NCBI GenBank assembly: GCA_026391595.1
Contig: JAPLDY010000219.1
Location: forward strand, 1-32,104
Reading direction: 5' to 3'
Length of the DNA: 32,104 bases
Source: Bacteroidia bacterium
GTDB lineage: Bacteria; Bacteroidota; Bacteroidia; Bacteroidales; VadinHA17
Part shown: in pieces, positions 14,707 to 22,154 of the stretch
How the letters are laid out: each line of letters starts with the position of its first letter
Position numbering within the stretch: position 1 is the first letter of the stretch
Notes under the pieces: model-generated
What the model saw: the letters and a program-made list of their open reading frames with translations, nothing else
Told to the model about the DNA's origin: nothing
The model's database searches: none
Program-made: the position numbers and the translations under genes

Positions 14707-15462
14707 ATGAAAAAGATATACTATCTAGCAATACTTCTGCCGGTTATCCTGTTTTCATGTACGGATAAGATGCCTGAAGCTCAGTTCAGTACCGATGCCG
14801 TTGAACCGGAAGTCGGGCAGGAGGTGTTCTTCAACAACGGTTCAAAACATGCCGACAGCTATGAATGGGATTTTGGCGACGGAGTCACTTCTACCGCTGA
14901 AAATCCATCACATATTTTTACCGGAACAGGGCTGTTCGTTGTTTCCCTGACCGCTTTTAACAGTAGTATGGAAGCAGTGACAACTATGGACATGGAGATC
15001 TTCATTCCCACACTTCTTGAAGTAGATGTTTTTGAATGGAACTCAGCATACACCTACGATAACCCTATACCGGACGCAAGTGTATTCCTTTACCCGAACC
15101 TGACATCATGGGATAATCAGGTGAACATATATGCTGAGGGATATACCGATGCAGATGGCGTGGTTGTATTTTCTCACCTCAATAAACAGAGGTTTTATGT
15201 AGATGTATCTCACCAGAATTACAATAATTATACCTTAAGGGATGAAGATCCAGGCTGGATAGAGACCGACATTGTTCTTCCGCACAAGATCAACTGGTTC
15301 ATTGCATGGGTCGATTATGTAGGTGCAAAGGGCGAAATGGTAAACAGACGCGGAGGGTCATACGTGATCAGGAAGCTTGAAAGAAAAGTTATTGACTCTG
15401 ATAAGCCTGCGACCACGGAAGGCTGGCAGACACTATATAATAATAGTATCAAAGTGAAGTAG
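14707..15462 (+). CDS. PKD-domain lipoprotein
   Basis: The 251-residue protein starts with a lipoprotein signal peptide (MKKIYYLAILLPVILFSC). Residues about 25-100 form a PKD/immunoglobulin-like domain with the classic SYEWDFGDGVTSTAENPSHIF and VSLTAFNSS segments. The second half (about 105-225) has a prealbumin- or carboxypeptidase-regulatory-like beta pattern (IPDASVFLYPN, YTDADGVVVFSHLNKQRFYVDV). No catalytic motif is visible. Such proteins are usually surface-exposed binding or structural lipoproteins; the ligand is unknown. The gene is alone on its strand, divergent from thrS, and ends in its own terminator. Confidence 0.8.
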   Translation: MKKIYYLAILLPVILFSCTDKMPEAQFSTDAVEPEVGQEVFFNNGSKHADSYEWDFGDGVTSTAENPSHIFTGTGLFVVSLTAFNSSMEAVTTMDMEIFIPTLLEVDVFEWNSAYTYDNPIPDASVFLYPNLTSWDNQVNIYAEGYTDADGVVVFSHLNKQRFYVDVSHQNYNNYTLRDEDPGWIETDIVLPHKINWFIAWVDYVGAKGEMVNRRGGSYVIRKLERKVIDSDKPATTEGWQTLYNNSIKVK

Positions 15463-15489
15463 AAGCAATTATTTCAGAACAGATATAGA

Positions 15490-15519
15490 AGCAACCTCAA
15501 AAGGGTTGCTTTTTATTTG
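15490..15519 (+). terminator. Rho-independent terminator after the PKD lipoprotein gene
   Basis: AGCAACC, loop TCAAAAG, GGTTGCT followed by TTTTTATTT. It begins 28 nt after the stop and its T tract overlaps the 3' end of the convergent asparaginase gene. Confidence 0.9.
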
Positions 15520-16589
15520 CCGGGGAATACAATTTTCCCTTCGAATTTGCCGTATCCTCTCTCCGTCATTATGGTAGCCAGAGGATTACCAGTACCTTTC
15601 ATCCCTGCACAACCAATTTCTCCGGATTTATTAAAAGCTATGAAGTTCACGCTTGGGAAGTAATCAGGATTCACGTTCCTGTATTTATCGATTATCATAT
15701 GCAATGCATCTTCACATGCTTGTTGAGGCGACCTGCCTTCTCTCATCTTTAGAACAACATAATATGAACCGCAAGACTTAATAACTTCTTCACCGCGGTT
15801 TGTCGCTCCCGCTGCACCAACTTCATTGTCGACATAAAGGCCGGCCCCTATAATAGGTGAATCACCAACACGACCATTCAATTTAAAACTCAATCCACTT
15901 GTTGTAGTACAACCTGCAATATCACCATTCACGTCAACAGCCAGAACATTTACCGTACCGTAATGATGTTCAATTTCAGGAAAATTACGCCAGTAAGCGT
16001 CAGGTTTTACCTTTTTCTGAAGATGTTCAGGAGCGCCCCAGTCATCATTGTTGCTCATTTCTTCTTTCCACCTAAGCCATATTTTACGAGCTTTCTCAGT
16101 AAGAAGATTTTCTTCAGGAAATCCCCATGCCTTTGCAAACTGCAATGCACCAGCTCCAACGAGAAGAACATGATCGGTATGCTGCATTACCAGTTTTGCG
16201 ACCGAGGCTGGAGTCTTTATATTCTCGAGACATGCGACCGCACCTGCAGAATATGTTTTCCCATCCATGAATGATGCATCGAGCTGAACAATCCCATTTT
16301 CATTTGGCAATCCTCCATAGCCTACTCCGGTATCCTCAGGATCGAGCTCAATAACATTGGCTGCTTTCTCTACTGCATCAACTGCAGTACCACCATTTTT
16401 CAATATTTCCCAGGCTGTTTCGACCGCTACTTTGGCAGCAGGAGTTATCCGGCTGCATACAATAAGAGGTCTTATTACCTTGTTTTTATCCTGAAGTTTA
16501 AATCCGGATAATGAAGGCAGGATAATTGCTCCTGCACCTGCACCAATCGTCTGATTGACAAAATTGCGGCGTGAAATCGATTTTTTCAT
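15513..16589 (-). CDS. N4-(beta-N-acetylglucosaminyl)-L-asparaginase (glycosylasparaginase), exported
   Basis: Glycosylasparaginase cleaves the GlcNAc-Asn bond left after N-glycoprotein breakdown. The 358-residue precursor belongs to the Ntn-hydrolase family, which self-cleaves before a threonine. The site is visible as HYGTVNVLAVDVNGDIAG, with the new N-terminal Thr in GTVNV. Other family blocks are GGTAVDAVEKAANVIELDPEDTGVGYGGLPNENG, RVGDSPIIGAGLYVDNEVGAAGATNRGEE and GEIGCAG. The N terminus MKKSISRRNFVNQTIGAGAGA has twin arginines followed by a hydrophobic segment, suggesting Tat export. It lies 61 nt downstream of a GDSL esterase gene on the same strand, an arrangement that fits stepwise glycan trimming. 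Confidence 0.93.
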   Translation of the reverse strand: MKKSISRRNFVNQTIGAGAGAIILPSLSGFKLQDKNKVIRPLIVCSRITPAAKVAVETAWEILKNGGTAVDAVEKAANVIELDPEDTGVGYGGLPNENGIVQLDASFMDGKTYSAGAVACLENIKTPASVAKLVMQHTDHVLLVGAGALQFAKAWGFPEENLLTEKARKIWLRWKEEMSNNDDWGAPEHLQKKVKPDAYWRNFPEIEHHYGTVNVLAVDVNGDIAGCTTTSGLSFKLNGRVGDSPIIGAGLYVDNEVGAAGATNRGEEVIKSCGSYYVVLKMREGRSPQQACEDALHMIIDKYRNVNPDYFPSVNFIAFNKSGEIGCAGMKGTGNPLATIMTERGYGKFEGKIVFPGK

Positions 16590-16650
16590 ATTATTAATGT
16601 CTGTCGTTTAAACTTCTTCAACTTTCTTCAAGCCTCTTCAACCTCCTTCT

Positions 16651-17340
16651 TCATTTACTCAAAACTTTATCCAGTTCACCTTTAATTATATTGGTCCATA
16701 CCCGGTAGCCATCCGGATTAAGATGGAGCTTGTCGCTATTAAAAAGCTCTTCTCTGGGTTCACCGTTTCCGTTAAGAAATGCCGTATCGGTGGAGATGAA
16801 ATATGTATTACGTTGATTTTCACACCATTCTTTTATCAGTTCATTTCCTTTGCTGATCACGGGCCATGCTTTCCAGCGTAACCTCGTTGGAGTCACCGCA
16901 ATATAAAAGACAGGAGCTCCCGGATTACTCTTTCTGAATGTTTTATGGATGATGCTGAAAAGTCTCTTAACCTCTTCCGGACTTTTATCATTGACGGCTC
17001 CTGTTATATCATTAGCTATAAATAAAACCATCGCACTGCATTTGTGGGGCGAAAATACCCTGCCGGAATATACTGCATAATCGCTCATTTTGGCCCCGCC
17101 GTAACCTCTCTGTATCACATTGTAGGGAGCCATATCCGTTGCAAGTGTCGACCATAGCCTGATGCTTGAGCTTCCTGCAAACATTATAGCATTTTCAGGA
17201 TATACGGTGGTCTTATCGAGGTTTTCAAATTTTACAATCTCCGGTTCCCATATTTTTACCTCAGGCAGATTGCTGTACTCTTTCAGTGGTGAACAGGAAA
17301 GGAGGAAGATCAGCAGGAATGATATTTTGAATCTGTTCAT
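16651..17340 (-). CDS. SGNH/GDSL hydrolase lipoprotein
   Basis: This is a 229-residue esterase-type protein with a short lipoprotein signal (MNRFKISFLLIFLLSCS). All four SGNH blocks are present: serine in MFAGSSSIRLWS, glycine in QRGYGGAKMSDY, asparagine in FIANDITG and the Asp-His pair in DKLHLNPDGYRVW. The family removes acyl groups from sugars, lipids or peptides. This subgroup, with SSIRxW and GYGG, is common beside carbohydrate-active genes in Bacteroidota, but the substrate is not readable here. It is upstream of the glycosylasparaginase gene (61-nt gap) and likely cotranscribed with it. Confidence 0.88.
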   Translation of the reverse strand: MNRFKISFLLIFLLSCSPLKEYSNLPEVKIWEPEIVKFENLDKTTVYPENAIMFAGSSSIRLWSTLATDMAPYNVIQRGYGGAKMSDYAVYSGRVFSPHKCSAMVLFIANDITGAVNDKSPEEVKRLFSIIHKTFRKSNPGAPVFYIAVTPTRLRWKAWPVISKGNELIKEWCENQRNTYFISTDTAFLNGNGEPREELFNSDKLHLNPDGYRVWTNIIKGELDKVLSK

Positions 17341-17438
17341 AGAAATGCTTTTTCTTGTTTGAATTATAAAAGTAATATTTATAAGAAAGCTTTTAATAAA
17401 TTTAAGATCCCTATCACATTTTTTTAATCAAAAAAAGT

Positions 17439-17446
17439 TACGTTTG
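17439..17446 (+). promoter_or_regulatory. -7 promoter box of the amino acid permease gene
   Basis: TACGTTTG matches TAnnTTTG exactly, 39 nt before the ATG at 17486. It covers the TTG that the ORF track uses as start (17444), which argues against that start. Confidence 0.55.
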
Positions 17447-17485
17447 TATGAATTAAAGATTCCCTGCGAAACTCATTACCACTCT

Positions 17486-19084
17486 ATGTCTAAAAGCAAG
17501 TTGTTCATCACGAAGTCGCTCAGTCAGTTGATGCAAGAATCAACTGAGACAGGCGGTTTGAAAAGATCATTGACAGCACTAAACCTGACAACATTGGGTA
17601 TTGGTGCTATTATAGGTGCAGGTATCTTTGTCCTTTCGGGTCAGGCTGCAGCCCAATACGCCGGCCCTGCAATTGTACTATCTTTCATTATATCGGGTTT
17701 TGCCTGCGGTTTTGCAGGATTGTGTTACGCAGAATTTGCATCAATGATCCCTATCGCAGGAAGTGCATATACATACTCCTACGCTACTCTTGGAGAATTC
17801 TTTGCATGGATCATAGGGTGGGATCTGATACTGGAATATCTGTTTGCAGCATCAACTGTTTCGGTTGGCTGGTCGGGTTATGTTGTGAGTTTTCTAAGGG
17901 ATCTTAATGTTAATATACCGGCCCAGTTCACCGGAGCATCAGGATCAGTACTTGTCAATGTACCGGATATGGGATGGATGTCACTGACCAAACAGTATGC
18001 AGCGACACTCGCTTCGTCAGGTTTAAATGTTGATTCTCTTCAGCATATAACATGTATTCTCAATTTGCCGGCTATGTTTATCGTAGCGCTGCTGACAACT
18101 CTGCTTGTTATAGGAATAAAGGAATCGGCCAACTTCAATAATGTTATGGTAATCACCAAAGTGTCGGTTATTATCCTTTTCATTGCCATAGGCTTCATGT
18201 TTGTCAAGTCAGCCAACTGGCATCCGTTCATACCACCAAACACTGTTGAGAACACACCGATGTCCGAGTACGGAGGCTTCTGGGGGTGGCTGAAAGCATA
18301 TGGCCAGGAGTTCGGGAAGTTTGGCATCGGCGGCATCTTACGTGGAGCAGGAGTGATCTTCTTTGCCTATATAGGATTTGATGCAGTTTCAACAGCCGCA
18401 CAGGAAGCAAAAAATCCCAGGAGAGATATGCCAATAGGTATTTTGGGATCATTGAGTATTTCTACAGTACTTTATATTCTTGTTGCAATTGTCCTGACAG
18501 GTATCGTCAGCTACACTACTTTGAATGTTGCAGATCCGGTCGCTGTTGGTGTTAATGCGATGGGAAAGGGTATGTTCTGGTTAAGGCCGATAGTAAAAAT
18601 TGCCGCTATCGCGGGATTAAGTTCTGTAATTCTCGTGATGCTTCTCGGACAGCCAAGGATATTCTTTACAATGTCGAAAGATGGATTGCTGCCGCCTGTA
18701 TTTTCAAAGGTTCATCCGAAATTCAAGACTCCATATATCAGTACGATAATCACTGGTTCTGTTGCCATGATCATTGCCGGCATTCTGCCCATAAGCATCC
18801 TTGGAGAACTGGTTTCAATCGGCACTTTGCTGGCTTTCATTATAGTCTGCATAAGCGTACTTGTCTTAAGAAAGTCCAGACCCGATCTGGAACGACCATT
18901 CAGAACGCCCTGGGTACCTTTCGTCCCGATAATGGGAGCGGTGATATGTTTCATACAGATGGCTGCATTGCCGCTGGATACTTGGCTAAGGCTCATTATA
19001 TGGATGGCTATAGGATTCTGTATCTATTTCTTCTATGGGATAAAGCATAGTAAGGCACGCAGCGAAGCTAATAATCCTAAGTGA
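17486..19084 (+). CDS. APC-family amino acid permease (cationic amino acid transporter type)
   Basis: This is an inner-membrane amino acid transporter of the APC superfamily. From ATG 17486 it has 532 residues. The N-terminal cytoplasmic segment is followed by the substrate-binding TM1 motif GIGAIIGAGIFVLSG. TM3 has WDLILEYLFAASTVSVGWSGY and TM6 has GAGVIFFAYIGFDAVSTAAQEAKNP, the signature of the CAT/YfnA group. About 12-13 hydrophobic segments can be counted, and a TFL-type RPDLERPFRTPWVPFVP segment lies near the C terminus. Substrate is uncertain. Placement next to lysA-lysC suggests, but does not prove, a cationic substrate. The stop TGA is directly followed by repeat element B. Confidence 0.92.
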   Translation: MSKSKLFITKSLSQLMQESTETGGLKRSLTALNLTTLGIGAIIGAGIFVLSGQAAAQYAGPAIVLSFIISGFACGFAGLCYAEFASMIPIAGSAYTYSYATLGEFFAWIIGWDLILEYLFAASTVSVGWSGYVVSFLRDLNVNIPAQFTGASGSVLVNVPDMGWMSLTKQYAATLASSGLNVDSLQHITCILNLPAMFIVALLTTLLVIGIKESANFNNVMVITKVSVIILFIAIGFMFVKSANWHPFIPPNTVENTPMSEYGGFWGWLKAYGQEFGKFGIGGILRGAGVIFFAYIGFDAVSTAAQEAKNPRRDMPIGILGSLSISTVLYILVAIVLTGIVSYTTLNVADPVAVGVNAMGKGMFWLRPIVKIAAIAGLSSVILVMLLGQPRIFFTMSKDGLLPPVFSKVHPKFKTPYISTIITGSVAMIIAGILPISILGELVSIGTLLAFIIVCISVLVLRKSRPDLERPFRTPWVPFVPIMGAVICFIQMAALPLDTWLRLIIWMAIGFCIYFFYGIKHSKARSEANNPK

Positions 19085-19086
19085 AC

Positions 19087-19170
19087 AAACCCCCCCCCCC
19101 TAAAGGGGGGCTAAATTCGATAGGTTTTTAATCCCCCTTCAGGGGGATGTCGCGGTGCGACAGGGGGTTA
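19087..19170. repeat. Composite C/G-rich palindromic repeat (element B) between permease and lysA
   Basis: A long C run followed by TAAAGGGGGGCTAAA opens the element. Then come ATCCCCCTTCAGGGGGAT (hairpin, 19131-19148) and TGTCGC-GGT-GCGACA (hairpin, 19148-19162), and it closes with GGGGGTTA. The layout copies element A (CCCCC-TT-GGGGG stem, variable hairpin, GGGGGTYA end). The last three bases are the reverse complement of the lysA TAA stop. Confidence 0.85.
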
Positions 19171-20316
19171 CATCTCATCAGAGAAGACCGATCCCGGCAG
19201 ATCCCTGAGATTATATCTTGATGCCATTGCTTCTCCGTAAGCTCCTGCTGATCTTATTGCAATAAAGTCTCCCCTGTGCGTTTCCGGCAATTCGATGAAC
19301 TTGGCAAAAGTGTCTGACGATTCGCAGATTGGTCCAACAACATCATACCTGTAAATGCTTCCCTTTGAAGTGAGGTTCTCTATCTTATGATGTGCCTGGT
19401 AGAGGGCAGGCCGTATAAGGTCGGTCATTCCAGCATCGATAATTGCGAACATGGTATTGCATCCGTTCTTTATATACAGCACTTTTGAGATAAGGGAGCC
19501 GCACTGGCCAATTATTGACCTGCCTGGTTCGAGATGCAATTCCTGACCGTGCTTCAGATCGATAAAATCATGCAGCAGATTGAAGTACTCAGTAAACATA
19601 GGAGCCTTATCCGGATTTTCATAATCTATGCCGAGTCCGCCGCCTACGTTGACCACTTTAATATCAACACTCCGGTTAGTGAACCAGTCCTGAAGCTCAT
19701 TGATGTGTGCGCAAAGGCTCTGAAAGACCGACATTTTTGTTATCTGGGATCCAATATGGAAATGAATGCCAATTAGCTCGATATGTTTCATGGTGGATAA
19801 TGCCCTTAGGACATTGTCGAGTTCCCATGTATGGATTCCGAACTTACTTTCCTCGATTCCGGTTGTTATATATTTATGTGTATGTGCATCTACCAGTGGA
19901 TTGATTCTCAGAGCTATCTGAACAGTTTTCTTTTGCTTTGAAGCAAGTTGTTCAATGACTTCTATCTCAGGGATAGATTCACAGTTAAAGCAGAAGATTC
20001 CGGCCTTAATGGCATTTTTTATCTCAATGTCAGATTTCCCGACACCTGCAAATACTATTTTTGAAGGATCGAATCCTGCTTTAATAGCGGCAGCAATCTC
20101 ATTCCAGCTTACGCAATCAGCTCCAAATCCTTGTGATAATATTATTTTAAGTATCCTGGGATTTGCATTTGCCTTTAGTGCATAATGAATTTTAAATCCT
20201 GAATTGCCGGACTCTTTCTTCAGGGTTTTAAGTGTTGAGTTCAGGACACTGAGATCATAGTAATAGAATGGTGTTTCAAGATCCCGGAATTTTGAAATAG
20301 TGGTTTTACTTATCAT
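19168..20316 (-). CDS. lysA: Diaminopimelate decarboxylase
   Basis: LysA makes L-lysine from meso-diaminopimelate using PLP. The 382-residue product is a fold-type III alanine-racemase-like decarboxylase. The PLP lysine is in FKIHYALKANANPRIL. Further blocks are GVGKSDIEI, the IHFHIGSQI phosphate/substrate region, VNVGGGLGIDY, LEPGRSIIGQCG and the substrate-binding CESSDTF; the C terminus has SAGAYGEAMASRYN. Start ATG 20316 overlaps the end of lysC by 11 nt, so the genes are translationally coupled. The stop codon is supplied by repeat element B. Confidence 0.96.
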   Translation of the reverse strand: MISKTTISKFRDLETPFYYYDLSVLNSTLKTLKKESGNSGFKIHYALKANANPRILKIILSQGFGADCVSWNEIAAAIKAGFDPSKIVFAGVGKSDIEIKNAIKAGIFCFNCESIPEIEVIEQLASKQKKTVQIALRINPLVDAHTHKYITTGIEESKFGIHTWELDNVLRALSTMKHIELIGIHFHIGSQITKMSVFQSLCAHINELQDWFTNRSVDIKVVNVGGGLGIDYENPDKAPMFTEYFNLLHDFIDLKHGQELHLEPGRSIIGQCGSLISKVLYIKNGCNTMFAIIDAGMTDLIRPALYQAHHKIENLTSKGSIYRYDVVGPICESSDTFAKFIELPETHRGDFIAIRSAGAYGEAMASRYNLRDLPGSVFSDEM

Positions 20317-21643
20317 TGGTATTGTTAAAAATATGTTTGCTTAAAAGTCCCAGCGCCTGGGTTTTATTTTTTGTATCGATCAGGAGCGAAAGACTGTTCT
20401 GACTTCCACCATATGAAATCATCTTCAGCGGGATGGTATTGAGCGCCTGGAAGATCTCAGGAGCAGAGCCTGTTTTATCAGTCCTGAAATCGCCTACGAT
20501 ACAGACTATTGTCTGATTACCCTCGACCTCAACAGTTCCAAGCTCCCTGAGGTCTTTCGCGATCTCATTCATATATTGGGAATTATCTATGGTCAATGAT
20601 ACTCCAACCTCTGAAGTAGTGACCATATCGATAGGTGTTTTATATGCCTCGAATATTTCAAATACTTTTCTGAGAAACCCGTAAGCCATCAGCATCCTGT
20701 CAGATTTGATCCTGAGGACCGTTATGCCGTCCTTAGCTGCAACGGCTTTGTAATCAATGAGTACACTGTTTGATGTTATCAGTGTTCCTTCATCTTCAGG
20801 TTCCATGGTATTCTTGAGGCGCACCGGGACGTTTTTTTCTCTGGCCGGATTTACACTTGAAGGATGAAGGATCTTTGCTCCGAAATATGCCAGCTCAGCC
20901 GCCTCCTCAAACGAAAGCTCGCGGATAACACGGGTGTTCTTTACATACCTCGGATCGTTATTGTGGAATCCGCTGATATCGGTCCATATCTGGATCTCTT
21001 TCACTTTAAGTACTGCTCCGATAATTGAAGCAGAATAGTCGCTGCCTCCCCGTTTCAGGTTGTCGATATCTCCATAAACGTTCCTGCAGATGAACCCCTG
21101 GGTTATCTTTATGCTATCAGCATTATGCTTGCGAAGTTCCCTGATCAGATTCTCCTCTATATAGTAATAGTCGGGTTCCCCGTCCTTGTCAATACGCATG
21201 AAATTCAAAGCGGGAAGCAGTTCCGATTTGATGTTTCTTTCTTTCAGGAGATCATGAAACAATGAGGTCGAGATAAGTTCGCCCTGTGAGAGAATGGCTT
21301 TCTCCTGGAGTTTGGTAAAGACCCTGAGGGTGAAGTTATTGATATAATCGAAGTGTGAGTTTATAAGCTCATGACCTGTCTTCTTATACTCGTCAGTTGA
21401 ATAGAGATCATCGACGACTTTATGATATTTTTCCCTTAGTGCCTCTATCTTTAAAGATGCTTCATTTACATTGTCACTGTAGAGAAGATCATTTATCTCC
21501 ACAAGACTGTTGGTTGTCCCTGACATTGCTGACAGCACGACAATTTTCTTTTCACTGTCGGTTATGAGAGGGATAAGAGCTTTCATTCTTTCGGGACTTC
21601 CTACTGAGGTCCCTCCGAATTTCATGATTTTTTCAATCTTCAT
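20306..21643 (-). CDS. lysC: Aspartate kinase (monofunctional)
   Basis: Aspartokinase phosphorylates aspartate, the entry step to lysine, threonine and methionine. The 445-residue product has the amino acid kinase fold with KFGGTSVGSPERM at the N terminus, KRGGSDYSASIIGAVL and WTDISGFHNNDPR in the middle. Two ACT-like regulatory segments follow (about residues 300-440; ITVLRIKSDRMLMAYGFLRKVFEIF and the NQTIVCIVGDF part), where end products usually bind. It is a stand-alone enzyme, not fused to homoserine dehydrogenase. It is the first gene of lysC-lysA. The leader contains a hairpin plus seven T just 14 nt before ATG, described separately. Confidence 0.96.
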   Translation of the reverse strand: MKIEKIMKFGGTSVGSPERMKALIPLITDSEKKIVVLSAMSGTTNSLVEINDLLYSDNVNEASLKIEALREKYHKVVDDLYSTDEYKKTGHELINSHFDYINNFTLRVFTKLQEKAILSQGELISTSLFHDLLKERNIKSELLPALNFMRIDKDGEPDYYYIEENLIRELRKHNADSIKITQGFICRNVYGDIDNLKRGGSDYSASIIGAVLKVKEIQIWTDISGFHNNDPRYVKNTRVIRELSFEEAAELAYFGAKILHPSSVNPAREKNVPVRLKNTMEPEDEGTLITSNSVLIDYKAVAAKDGITVLRIKSDRMLMAYGFLRKVFEIFEAYKTPIDMVTTSEVGVSLTIDNSQYMNEIAKDLRELGTVEVEGNQTIVCIVGDFRTDKTGSAPEIFQALNTIPLKMISYGGSQNSLSLLIDTKNKTQALGLLSKHIFNNTNDK

Positions 21644-21657
21644 TTCTCCTTGTTTAT

Positions 21658-21685
21658 AAAAAAAGAGGCTGTCTCAAAAGCCTCT
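21658..21685 (-). terminator. Terminator-like hairpin in the lysC leader
   Basis: On the minus strand AGAGGCT, loop TTTGAGAC, AGCCTCT followed by a run of seven T. It ends about 14 nt before the lysC ATG and just before AAGGAG. No gene lies between it and the putative lysC promoter upstream, so it would act as a leader attenuator if functional. Confidence 0.55.
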
Positions 21686-21796
21686 CCCTTTTATATTGCC
21701 CCTAAATTCCGTTCAGCGGAATTTTCTGATTATCTGATATTTATAGAACCACCTTTTGGGGGCAGAGGGCAAGATTAGGGGTTTTGAGACAGCCTC
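21665..21796. mobile_element. 132-bp element with perfect 15-bp terminal inverted repeats (possible MITE)
   Basis: GAGGCTGTCTCAAAA at 21665-21679 and its exact reverse complement at 21782-21796 bound a short non-coding segment. Inside, CCCCTAA and TTAGGGG pair, and AATTCCG-TTCAG-CGGAATT forms a perfect 7-bp hairpin. Ends of this kind resemble insertion-sequence termini. No transposase is present and I see no convincing target duplication, so an RNA-level leader structure is an alternative reading. Confidence 0.5.
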
Positions 21797-21810
21797 ATGT
21801 CATTTTGAAG

Positions 21811-21818
21811 CAAAAATA
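21811..21818 (-). promoter_or_regulatory. Candidate -7 promoter box for lysC-lysA
   Basis: Minus-strand TATTTTTG is an exact TAnnTTTG match. It lies 14 bases before the 132-bp element, so transcription would begin near 21805 and the whole element would be in a leader of about 160 nt. Confidence 0.5.
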
Positions 21819-21862
21819 TACTTTTATATAATACTATAGTATTCCGTTTATAATTTTTTTGT

Positions 21863-21870
21863 TATTTTTG
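21863..21870 (+). promoter_or_regulatory. -7 promoter box for the tRNA-Leu pair
   Basis: TATTTTTG matches TAnnTTTG exactly and ends 13 nt before the first tRNA. It is the same octamer as the candidate lysC box on the other strand. Confidence 0.65.
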
Positions 21871-21883
21871 CCACCCGAAAGCC

Positions 21884-21967
21884 GCCCAGATGGCGAAATT
21901 GGTAGACGCGCTAGTTTCAGGGACTAGTGTCAGCAATGATGTGCAGGTTCGAGTCCTGTTCTGGGCA
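21884..21967 (+). tRNA. tRNA-Leu(CAG)
   Basis: An 84-nt class II tRNA. The acceptor stem GCCCAGA pairs with TCTGGGC and the discriminator is A. The anticodon stem CTAGT/ACTAG encloses loop TTCAGGG, giving anticodon CAG (reads CUG). The T arm has GGTTCGAGTCC and a long variable arm follows the anticodon arm. The 3' CCA is not encoded: the next bases are CGT. Confidence 0.97.
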
Positions 21968-21981
21968 CGTCACCATTCTAA

Positions 21982-22068
21982 GCCCAGATGGTGAAATTGG
22001 TAGACACGCCAGCTTGAGGGGCTGGTGCCGGTTACGGTGTGCAAGTTCGAGTCTTGTTCTGGGCACCA
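21982..22068 (+). tRNA. tRNA-Leu(GAG)
   Basis: A second class II tRNA with the same acceptor stem. The anticodon stem CCAGC/GCTGG encloses loop TTGAGGG, giving anticodon GAG (reads CUC and CUU). The variable arm is TGCCGGTTACGGTG-like and the T arm is AGTTCGAGTCT. Unlike its neighbour 14 nt upstream, it has an encoded CCA. Confidence 0.97.
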
Positions 22069-22073
22069 AAATA

Positions 22074-22106
22074 AACCAGGTTGTAAGTTGCAGCCTGGTT
22101 TTTTTT
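22074..22106 (+). terminator. Rho-independent terminator of the tRNA-Leu pair
   Basis: AACCAGG and CCTGGTT form the stem, extended by TTG/CAG with a wobble pair, followed by at least eight T. It begins 6 nt after the second tRNA. Confidence 0.9.
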
Positions 22107-22154
22107 AATAATTAAACGAAAGATTTTCGCACTTTTGTTCTAAAGATCAACGAA

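Noticed and set aside
17444-17485. TTG start at 17444 for the permease
   Set aside because: It falls within the TACGTTTG promoter box; the ATG at 17486 gives a normal permease N terminus.
21643-21818. Lysine riboswitch (L box) in the lysC leader
   Set aside because: The about 160-nt leader lacks the conserved L-box core I would expect and is built from a simple inverted repeat; L boxes are also not known from this phylum to my knowledge.
21927-22115. 62-residue ORF over the tRNA-Leu pair
   Set aside because: It covers two clear tRNA cloverleafs and a terminator.
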